A DNA stretch of 12,225 bases from Roseburia sp. Its GTDB lineage: Bacteria; Bacillota; Clostridia; Lachnospirales; Lachnospiraceae. The notes under the pieces were generated by a model. The model saw nothing but the letters and a program-made list of their open reading frames with translations. It had not been told where the DNA came from and searched no databases. The position numbers were made by a program, and so were the translations under genes. Positions 6,890 through 12,225 of this stretch are shown piece after piece. Each line of letters starts with the position of its first letter. Position 1 is the stretch's first letter. The stretch spans positions 1 through 12,225 of the forward strand of contig JAUUNJ010000043.1 in the NCBI GenBank assembly GCA_030844625.1. The letters are read 5' to 3'.

Positions 6890-7377
6890 ATATTCCCTCC
6901 TAAATCATCAAAACAATTGCTAAGATAAATTATATTTGCCACAGCAATAATCGTACTTCGCAGCATTTTCTTCTCAGGACCTGCCAACGTGCCCACAGCC
7001 TCCACAGTATCCTTTAAATCAAATATATATAGAAGCATATTCTCTAATTCCTGACAGAAATAGTCATATGCCACCTGCGTATTGTATGTCTGCTTCTGCA
7101 TTTCAAAAAGTTTACCGATATTCTCCATAGAAAGCACATTTTTTACAATGGTAATAAAAAAAAGATATGCAATCTGGTCTGCATAATACTGTTTTTTTAC
7201 AGGACTTGATATATATCCTTTTTTGACATAATTACTAATCATTGAGGATGTAATTTCTATACATCCCAACGGTATCAGAAAGCTATTAATATATCTTGTC
7301 GTTTGTTCCAGATACAATCCCACATCCGGAATTTCCTTATAACGGGGCATATGAAATTCACTTATATTTGCACACAT
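6886..7377 (-). CDS. DUF1836 domain protein, probable transcriptional regulator
   Basis: A 163-residue soluble protein matching the DUF1836 pattern as I recall it: [25 protein letters not shown] near the N-terminus, then an HTH-like segment [24 protein letters not shown] resembling the MerR-type recognition region, then [22 protein letters not shown] and a helical C-terminal half. B. subtilis YkrK, described as a regulator of htpX, belongs to this family as far as I recall, so a DNA-binding role is reasonable but unproven here. The start at 7377 has GGAGA 7 bases upstream. It is the first gene of a two-gene operon: its stop TGA overlaps the reductase ATG. That coupling suggests it regulates the reductase, itself, or the divergent degV gene. 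Confidence 0.85.
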   Translation of the reverse strand: MCANISEFHMPRYKEIPDVGLYLEQTTRYINSFLIPLGCIEITSSMISNYVKKGYISSPVKKQYYADQIAYLFFITIVKNVLSMENIGKLFEMQKQTYNTQVAYDYFCQELENMLLYIFDLKDTVEAVGTLAGPEKKMLRSTIIAVANIIYLSNCFDDLGGNI

Positions 7378-7402
7378 TATCTTCTCTCCCTTTCCTTAAT
7401 TA

Positions 7403-7430
7403 ATTATACTACGTTTTTATTTCACGTCAA
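7403..7430 (-). promoter_or_regulatory. Promoter of the DUF1836-aldo/keto reductase operon
   Basis: On the minus strand, TTGACG (7425-7430) and TATAAT (7403-7408) are separated by 16 bases, about 25 bases upstream of the DUF1836 start codon. The resulting leader would be very short (roughly 18-20 bases) and just includes the ribosome binding site. Confidence 0.78.
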
Positions 7431-7448
7431 TAAGGTTTCCAATAACCC

Positions 7449-7475
7449 TTGACAGGTTTTATATTATCTGATACT
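7449..7475 (+). promoter_or_regulatory. Candidate promoter for degV
   Basis: A perfect TTGACA (7449-7454) is followed by a poor -10: GATACT (7470-7475) at 15-base spacing is the best match. The position suits a start near 7482, immediately before the palindrome. The weak -10 makes this a tentative call. Confidence 0.38.
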
Positions 7476-7486
7476 CTTTATAAACA

Positions 7487-7507
7487 ATCGGTTTTTCAAA
7501 AACCGAT
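7487..7507. promoter_or_regulatory. Perfect 10-base palindrome in the degV leader (operator or RNA hairpin)
   Basis: ATCGGTTTTT (7487-7496) and AAAAACCGAT (7498-7507) are perfect reverse complements around a single C. It lies directly after the candidate degV promoter and 35 bases before the degV ATG, in the gap shared with the DUF1836 operon. No T-run follows, so it is not a terminator. As DNA it resembles a dimeric repressor site at the transcription start; as RNA it could form a 9-pair stem with a 3-base loop. Confidence 0.6.
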
Positions 7508-7541
7508 ATGAAGATATTTAATACTTTTTGGAGGTGTTCTA

Positions 7542-8372
7542 ATGAAATATAAAATTGTTTCCGATTCTTCTTCTAATATTTTAACTTTAAAACAAATACC
7601 TTTTGCTTCAGTACCACTACATATCATTGTGGATGAACATCAGTTTATTGATGATGAAACCGTAGATTTAGTACAAATGGAAAAGGCACTCTCTTCCTGT
7701 AAAGGTTCCAGCACTGCCTGTCCCGGTCCCAGTGACTGGCTGAATGCTTTTGGAGATTCAGAAACCATATTCTGCGTAACAATCACAAGTGCTTTATCCG
7801 GCAGTTTTTCTTCTGCCCGGATTGCCAAACAAGATTACGAAGAAAAATTTCCTTCCCGTCATGTCTATATAATAGACTCGCTATCTACCGGTCCGGAAAT
7901 GGAATTAATCATAGAAAAATTGCAGGAGTTTATTTTATCCGGAAAGGATGAAAAAACAATATATGATGAAATTCTTAGTTATACAAAGCACACCCATCTT
8001 CTATTTGCTTTGGAATCTTTGACAAATTTAGCAAATAACGGTCGTATCAACCGCACCATCGCAAAAATTGCCGGTGTCTTGGGAATCCGTGTAATCGGTC
8101 AGGCCAGTTCACAGGGTGAATTAGAATTGCTTGATAAGTGTCGTGGAGAGCAGCGTGCCCTCTCATGTGTGATAAAACGAATGAAGGAAATGGGATATAA
8201 TGGCGGTAAGGTTCGCATTGTACACAATAACAATAAAAAAGCAGCTCAAAAATTAATGTCTAAAATACAGGAGACTTTTAAAGTATCCGATATCTGTATC
8301 GCTCCTACGCGGGCACTTTGCAGTTACTATGCTGAAAAAGGCGGATTGATTATTGGTTTTGAAGAAGAATAA
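7542..8372 (+). CDS. DegV family (fatty-acid-binding) protein
   Basis: A 276-residue cytosolic protein. DegV/FakB proteins bind a fatty acid so that the FakA kinase can phosphorylate it for entry into phospholipid synthesis; many genomes have several paralogues whose role is not established. Landmarks are the N-terminal KIVSDSSSN (4-12), TACPGPSDW (58-66; the substrate loop that usually reads TSQPSP), TITSALSGSFSSA (80-92; the lipid-carboxylate loop) and a second-domain LESLTNLANNGRI (157-169). The usual C-terminal HxGPGxxG loop is altered: here it reads SYYAEKGGLIIGF (261-273), so the customary His is Tyr. That may change ligand handling. The start has GGAGG 7 bases upstream. No FakA-like kinase gene is in the window. 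It is divergent from the DUF1836 operon. Confidence 0.92.
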   Translation: MKYKIVSDSSSNILTLKQIPFASVPLHIIVDEHQFIDDETVDLVQMEKALSSCKGSSTACPGPSDWLNAFGDSETIFCVTITSALSGSFSSARIAKQDYEEKFPSRHVYIIDSLSTGPEMELIIEKLQEFILSGKDEKTIYDEILSYTKHTHLLFALESLTNLANNGRINRTIAKIAGVLGIRVIGQASSQGELELLDKCRGEQRALSCVIKRMKEMGYNGGKVRIVHNNNKKAAQKLMSKIQETFKVSDICIAPTRALCSYYAEKGGLIIGFEEE

Positions 8373-8390
8373 GATTTTTATATAAAAATA

Positions 8391-8473
8391 AAAGAACTTC
8401 TACCTGAAAACATATCTACAGATCTTGTGCTTTATCTGATTTTGAAATATGTTTTATACGGTAGAGTTCCTTT
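8391..8473. terminator. Long three-tier hairpin downstream of degV, probable bidirectional terminator
   Basis: Three nested pairings are visible. The outer arms are AAAGAACTTCTACC (8391-8404) with GGTAGAGTTCCTTT (8460-8473), imperfect with bulges. The middle arms are AAAACATAT (8407-8415) with ATATGTTTT (8447-8455), perfect over 9. The inner arms are CAGAT (8419-8423) with ATCTG (8434-8438). It lies between the convergent degV and 71-residue protein genes. The downstream T-tract is imperfect (TTTATTTT), so terminator function is likely but not textbook. Confidence 0.6.
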
Positions 8474-8506
8474 ATTTTACCTTTAAAACCCCAATACTGT
8501 AAGTTC

Positions 8507-8722
8507 CTATTCGTCAATATTCGGTATGTCCTTGCAATCGAAATTCTTTACATTTCCCTTTGCCCATGCACTTCCCACGTCACAACGTCCATGATGATAT
8601 ATTTCATTCACTGCCCCCTGTTCTGTCTCCTCGGATACCTCCAGACGAATTCTGCTCACCCCGGATTCTGCCTTCCCGTCCAGTAATTTAATAATATTTT
8701 CTATATCTTTTTCACTTGCCAT
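8507..8722 (-). CDS. Small conserved-looking protein with an HHGRCDVGSAW motif
   Basis: A 71-residue soluble, acidic protein. It begins with a helical segment (MASEKDIENIIKLLDGKAESG), followed by a probable beta strand (VSRIRLEVSEE), and then YHHGRCDVGSAWAKG (42-56) with two His and a Cys close together, ending in a short DCKD tail with a second Cys. The motif looks like those I associate with short hypothetical proteins of gut Lachnospiraceae, but I cannot name a family. The His/Cys cluster could bind a metal, or it could be a substrate or maturation motif; both are inferences. GGAGG lies 10 bases before the ATG, a slightly long spacing. It is the last of four co-directional genes and seems to have its own promoter in the 70-base gap. 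Confidence 0.72.
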   Translation of the reverse strand: MASEKDIENIIKLLDGKAESGVSRIRLEVSEETEQGAVNEIYHHGRCDVGSAWAKGNVKNFDCKDIPNIDE

Positions 8723-8740
8723 CTCTGTTTTTCCTCCATA

Positions 8741-8776
8741 TATGATATCAATAAATTGATTATATCAAATATCATA
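8741..8776. repeat. AT-rich nested inverted repeats over the small-gene promoter
   Basis: TATGATAT (8741-8748) pairs with ATATCATA (8769-8776), and an inner repeat ATCAAT/ATTGAT (8747-8752 and 8755-8760) is centred at the predicted transcription start. Each is perfect, but the region is about 85% A+T, so chance pairing is a real possibility. The overlap with the -10 box would suit an operator. Confidence 0.35.
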
Positions 8777-8786
8777 AGAAAAACAA
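8759..8786 (-). promoter_or_regulatory. Candidate promoter for the 71-residue protein gene
   Basis: On the minus strand, TTGTTT (8781-8786) and an extended TGA-TATAAT (8759-8764) are separated by 16 bases. The predicted start is near 8752, about 30 bases before the ATG. It would uncouple the small gene from the upstream DUF6765 gene. Confidence 0.5.
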
Positions 8787-8792
8787 TTGGAA

Positions 8793-9878
8793 TTAATAAA
8801 AATACGGATTATCTTCTGGAAATGCTTTGTTAACCTTTTCAATCACAAAATCTCTATGATATTTTGCTGCCTTTGCGAATATATATAGTTTTGTATTATT
8901 GTCTGTAACTCGAAACTTTTCCGGTGCGGCAATTTCTTTTCCCTCACTATTTCTAATCTGTACCTTTTCCCAGTGGCCACAAATATCCTTTTCTTTATCG
9001 GAACGGTAATCTATACTATCTTTTATTACACTAAGATTATCATTGGTGCTGCCTTCGCACTGTTCGAAATCAAAGCTTCTATTTTGAAGAATACATTTCA
9101 TTGCACAAACCATCTGCCTGTATGCATTCAAAAAGCGTTCTTCATTATCAATCTGTTCTTTATCCTCTGACCACCTTGGCTGATAAGAATATTCTGCATA
9201 CCCCAAATCCGGAAGATGACCAATTCTTCCATGACCTAAATATACAATTTCATAGTTTGATATCCCCCTAGGAGTTGTTGTATTTCCAATTTCTTCTGTT
9301 GTTTTTACATTTGATACGTCATTCACCCAGTAATTCGGACTTCCCACAAAAAACTGATGTGCCCAGGTGTCTGCCAGTACATGCATACGAATACCTATTA
9401 AGTTTAGTTTATCTTCTTTGAATGTCTGACTGTTTATTTTTTCCACTGTATCATTAATCATCTCTTCTGCCAGTTTACTGTTGGGGCGGCACATACAGGC
9501 AAAATCTTTCTGATCTCTTTCCTTATATTCAATCGTCCCCCAATTTTTTTTACCGGTATAATCCAATACGCTATCCTCAGTTGGAAGATTTCCCGGCAAA
9601 AAATGAAATGGCACCCAGATTTTTCTAACTTTCTGAAGGGTATCATTTTTTTCATCTGAAAGAATGCTAAAATCATCCTCAATGTTGTTCCTAATCTCCT
9701 CACAAGTAATTACATAGTCTTTGTTTTCCAGTTTTTCCAGTTTTTTATCTTTAGCCAGTTTTGGTGTCAATTCGTCTACCATCTGTGCTGACCATGCTAT
9801 TTCCTTTGCCTGTTCACAACCAAATCCTGCTTCACATGCTGCAAAATATGTTGCATAATAATGAAAATCTAAATTCAT
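8793..9878 (-). CDS. DUF6765 family protein, possible metal-dependent hydrolase
   Basis: A 361-residue protein with no signal peptide or transmembrane segment visible. It matches the DUF6765 pattern as I remember it: an N-terminal MNLDFHYYATYFAACEAG, IAWSAQMVDE at about 27-36, FHFLPGN at 91-97, and the strongest motif GIRMHVLADTWAHQFF at 162-177. That last motif contains His166, Asp170 and His174 as HxxxDxxxH on one helix, similar to the metal-binding helix of the zinc-dependent phospholipase C / S1-P1 nuclease fold. With His6, Asp35 and His92 it could form a metal site, but no activity is established. The start at 9878 has AGGAGG upstream, and only 15 bases separate it from the clostripain gene, so the two are co-transcribed. 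It presumably acts in the cytoplasm unless exported by another route. Confidence 0.8.
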   Translation of the reverse strand: MNLDFHYYATYFAACEAGFGCEQAKEIAWSAQMVDELTPKLAKDKKLEKLENKDYVITCEEIRNNIEDDFSILSDEKNDTLQKVRKIWVPFHFLPGNLPTEDSVLDYTGKKNWGTIEYKERDQKDFACMCRPNSKLAEEMINDTVEKINSQTFKEDKLNLIGIRMHVLADTWAHQFFVGSPNYWVNDVSNVKTTEEIGNTTTPRGISNYEIVYLGHGRIGHLPDLGYAEYSYQPRWSEDKEQIDNEERFLNAYRQMVCAMKCILQNRSFDFEQCEGSTNDNLSVIKDSIDYRSDKEKDICGHWEKVQIRNSEGKEIAAPEKFRVTDNNTKLYIFAKAAKYHRDFVIEKVNKAFPEDNPYFY

Positions 9879-9893
9879 ATTGTTATTCCTCCT

Positions 9894-11831
9894 CTATTCT
9901 AAGTTATTGTCTTTACTTTCTACAAAATCTGTATAATATACGTTTTGTTTTGTGTCCTGAATCATGAATCCAAATAAACAATCTTTGCTGTTTACTTTAA
10001 TTTGTTCCAGTTCACCGTCCCCATCTTCCATATTTTCCATACAAATCTTTTCCCCTAAATGATAATCCCGCAAAACATCCGAACTGCTTTCAGCATAAAT
10101 GTCTATTGCACTTTCCAGTTGTTCCACCGGATAAAGGGGCACTATGGTGTCTCCCTTTTTTAATTCATATTGCCTCTTTGTTACCCCCACTGGAGTTATG
10201 GCATTGATTTTTCCATCGGGATTTTCTTCGTCAAATCCAATATGCATTGTACAGAACTCATCATTATATAGAACGGGAACCATATACTCTGTATAATCTT
10301 CTATATTTAGTGTTTCGATCAGGCAAAGTACCTGCCCCTTCATTCCCCAGTAGTATGTTTCTGTTTCTGCTTTCAAAAGTCCCTTTTTATTAATGGCAAC
10401 GTCACTGTCAGTACTGATAAGATAAACATTCTGCTCATCTCCCAGATGTTTAAATACAGTGAGATACGCACCTGCAATATTATCAATTGTATTCTCATCA
10501 ACTTCCATGGTGACCTTATTTTTCTTTTTTTCCGGCTGTCTCCATTCCAGATTATTTTCCTTTATCAGATATTCCTCATATTTGTCCAGAAATTTCTCAT
10601 AACCATCACAAAATTCTATGGTTTTATATAATTTCATATCCTCTTTCAGCCAGTCATTTATCCCACTTGGAAAATACATGCTGATTCCGCTTGGTTCTTT
10701 GGAATATCCCTTTGTCACTTTGTCTACAACCATTTCCTGCAACAGCATTTCAATATCGTCATACCTTTGATTTTCACCCGTGTTGTCAGCAAATATTTTT
10801 AGCAGATCCATTGTATCCACAATCTCTGCCGTTCCCTCATTACGGCTTCCAAATCCCTGGATTGCCATTCTCTTCTTACCAATTTCCTGATAAAGAGATT
10901 CTTCTGCTTTCTCCAGAATTGCTGTTGTCAGTTTATGGAATTCATCATGAAATTTTTCGTATGCATTTACATCAATCAGACTGAGCGTCAGTTTATAATC
11001 ATTTTCACTATAAGATTCTTCGTAAGTTTTCAGCATAGACTCGCCCACTTTTTTGCCGATATGATTAGAATTATTTTCCGCTTCTTCTTCTATGGTCTTT
11101 ATCCATGCATAATCATAACCGTTCTGTGGTTCCAATTCTTCTGATGCAATCAGGTACTCTGTCTTTTTTTCCAAAACAGACACAAGTTCCAGATTTCCCA
11201 TAAGACATGCGTCAATACTGACAAAATCAAATTTCTCTTTCATATCTGATACTTCAAATGCCTTTTTTATATTTGCAAGAGACATGGCTGCGCCGTCAAA
11301 GTTACTGTCACTTCCAAATCCTAAAATCTGACCGGCACCATGATTCCACAGTACAAGTCCATAATGCTCCGCCGGATAGGATTGGGTTCCATAATTAATA
11401 AAATCTGCCAGCGTATCCGGATCTCCCATGTTTCTTACCTCCAATTCCTCTTCATTGGAAATTCCATCCGATGAGATGCAGAATCTTCCATAATCCTTAT
11501 TATGCATCGCTTCGTATTTCCAATTACCGGAACCTCCGGCTTCTACAACGATATGTAATGTATCACTCTGCATGCCGGAATCTTTGATTGCATCTTCCAT
11601 TTCTTTCAGATCATCTGTTGCTGCCCCATAATCGCTTTCCAGATCACTGCCATCCATATACACCAGTACCGTACAATATGCTTTAGATGCCATAGGTTCA
11701 TATTTTTTTACTTTCGTGCCCTCCCGAATAGCTCCTGAAATTGTGATAATAGCAGTTCCGGCAGCCAGTATCCTCAATATTGCGCTGATTTTTTTTGATT
11801 TTATCTTTTTATTTGTCTTTCCTTCTTTCAT
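9894..11831 (-). CDS. Clostripain-family (C11) cysteine peptidase, exported or membrane-anchored
   Basis: A 645-residue protein. A basic N-terminus (KKIKSKK) precedes a hydrophobic segment at about 17-35 (ILRILAAGTAIITISGAI), which is a signal peptide or anchor without a lipobox Cys. The C11 peptidase domain follows, from about residue 51 (AYCTVLVYMDGSDLE) to about 400, with the catalytic His164 in YGLVLWNHGAG and Cys209 in FVSIDACLMGNLE, the standard clostripain dyad. Family members cut after Arg or Lys. A further C-terminal region (about 445-645) is mostly beta and acidic, of unknown role. The ATG at 11831 is chosen because AAGGGA lies 6 bases upstream; a GTG at 11861 adds ten residues but has no ribosome binding site. 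It follows the M15 peptidase gene by 39 bases and precedes the DUF6765 gene by 15, which suggests one operon. Confidence 0.93.
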   Translation of the reverse strand: MKEGKTNKKIKSKKISAILRILAAGTAIITISGAIREGTKVKKYEPMASKAYCTVLVYMDGSDLESDYGAATDDLKEMEDAIKDSGMQSDTLHIVVEAGGSGNWKYEAMHNKDYGRFCISSDGISNEEELEVRNMGDPDTLADFINYGTQSYPAEHYGLVLWNHGAGQILGFGSDSNFDGAAMSLANIKKAFEVSDMKEKFDFVSIDACLMGNLELVSVLEKKTEYLIASEELEPQNGYDYAWIKTIEEEAENNSNHIGKKVGESMLKTYEESYSENDYKLTLSLIDVNAYEKFHDEFHKLTTAILEKAEESLYQEIGKKRMAIQGFGSRNEGTAEIVDTMDLLKIFADNTGENQRYDDIEMLLQEMVVDKVTKGYSKEPSGISMYFPSGINDWLKEDMKLYKTIEFCDGYEKFLDKYEEYLIKENNLEWRQPEKKKNKVTMEVDENTIDNIAGAYLTVFKHLGDEQNVYLISTDSDVAINKKGLLKAETETYYWGMKGQVLCLIETLNIEDYTEYMVPVLYNDEFCTMHIGFDEENPDGKINAITPVGVTKRQYELKKGDTIVPLYPVEQLESAIDIYAESSSDVLRDYHLGEKICMENMEDGDGELEQIKVNSKDCLFGFMIQDTKQNVYYTDFVESKDNNLE

Positions 11832-11870
11832 AGTGATTCCCTTACCTTCCCTTTTACTCACTTAATAGCA

Positions 11871-12225
11871 TTACTTTAAATATTTTTTCTTCATATACCC
11901 CACGATTCCGTTATATTCAACTTTACAATACCATGATTTTTCATACATCACATTTACTGTTGTTCCGTTGGGAAGTTTTTCTTTAAGGACCTTGCTTTTC
12001 GTCTCATCCCATATATTGAGACCTTTTTCTGTTCCGTATACCTTTCTTGTCCAGGTCTTTTCAAATTTATCAAATGTTCCATATGTCTTTTTTAAATCTA
12101 ATGGGGTATCTCCCCATTTTCCCAGATAAAAATGCGGCATATCCACCGGTGAAGTCCAGTCCCCTCCCCATGAAAGTCCTATATCCTTTGCTATCGTTGC
12201 CACTTTCCTGATTGTGGCGGCATCA
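11871..12225 (-). CDS. M15 family peptidoglycan peptidase with C-terminal SH3 domain, partial (5' end outside the window)
   Basis: The last 117 residues are visible, and the frame is open to the right edge; an internal GTG at 12203 is not the true start. The visible part opens with RKVATIAKDIGLSWGGDW and then SPVDMPHFYLGKWG. These match the end of the VanY/CwlK-type (L-alanyl-D-glutamate or D,D-) peptidase domain, where the D-x-P-H-F motif supplies the catalytic acid and the third zinc-binding His. The first zinc ligands (HxxGxxxD) must lie upstream. The final 55 or so residues (GLNIWDETKS through WYCKVEYNGIVGYM to KKKYLK) form a bacterial SH3 domain, which usually binds the cell wall. It may be an autolysin, a spore-germination enzyme or a phage-type endolysin. 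It is on the same strand as, and 39 bases upstream of, the clostripain-like gene. Confidence 0.88.
   Translation of the reverse strand, partial: DAATIRKVATIAKDIGLSWGGDWTSPVDMPHFYLGKWGDTPLDLKKTYGTFDKFEKTWTRKVYGTEKGLNIWDETKSKVLKEKLPNGTTVNVMYEKSWYCKVEYNGIVGYMKKKYLK

Noticed and set aside
6224..6923. Plus-strand open frames opposite the aldo/keto reductase
   Set aside because: They are antisense to a gene with complete catalytic and cysteine motifs and have no initiation signals.
10446..11144. Plus-strand open frames opposite the clostripain gene
   Set aside because: Phe/Ile/Leu-rich antisense readings of the acidic protease gene, without ribosome binding sites.
1..12225. CRISPR array, tRNA or rRNA genes, insertion sequences, attachment sites
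   Set aside because: No regularly spaced repeats, tRNA cloverleaf signatures, transposase or integrase motifs were seen on either strand.

Overview
The window looks like a chromosomal stretch from a low-GC, Gram-positive anaerobe of the Clostridia, most likely a Lachnospiraceae-type gut commensal. That placement is inferred from AT-rich codon use, strong AGGAGG ribosome binding sites, a YtrA-type GntR/ABC operon, a DUF1836 regulator, an aldo/keto reductase with a two-cluster ferredoxin tail, a clostripain-family protease and a DUF6765 protein. No rRNA, tRNA, CRISPR array, insertion sequence or phage integrase is visible. Coding density is high, and no gene-free stretch exceeds about 245 bases.

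Left part (1-2763). A 3'-truncated lgt (prolipoprotein diacylglyceryl transferase, minus strand, running off the left edge) is divergent from ychF, a complete Obg-like P-loop ATPase. ychF ends at a textbook bidirectional terminator. Convergent to it is a six-helix membrane protein that begins like a Xre-type regulator, but almost the whole helix-turn-helix appears to be missing in frame.

ABC operon and ferritin (2937-5607). On the minus strand a GntR/YtrA-type repressor (TTG start), an ABC ATPase and an ABC-2 permease form a tight operon. It is preceded by a consensus TTGACA/TATAAT promoter embedded in a large inverted repeat, which suggests autoregulation. A non-haem ferritin with an intact ferroxidase centre is transcribed divergently from the same region.

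Central part (5628-8506). A long hairpin separates ferritin from a convergent DUF1836-aldo/keto reductase operon whose two genes share ATGA. A divergent degV-family fatty-acid-binding gene follows; its leader carries a near-perfect palindrome, and a branched hairpin lies after its stop codon.

Right part (8507-12225). Four co-directional minus-strand genes are, in transcription order: the 3' end of an M15 peptidoglycan peptidase with a C-terminal SH3 domain, an exported clostripain (C11) protease, a DUF6765 protein with an HxxxDxxxH motif, and a 71-residue protein with an HHGRCDVGSAW motif. This is the least-explained part of the window: a possible surface or secreted hydrolase cluster, with a small protein that seems to have its own promoter.
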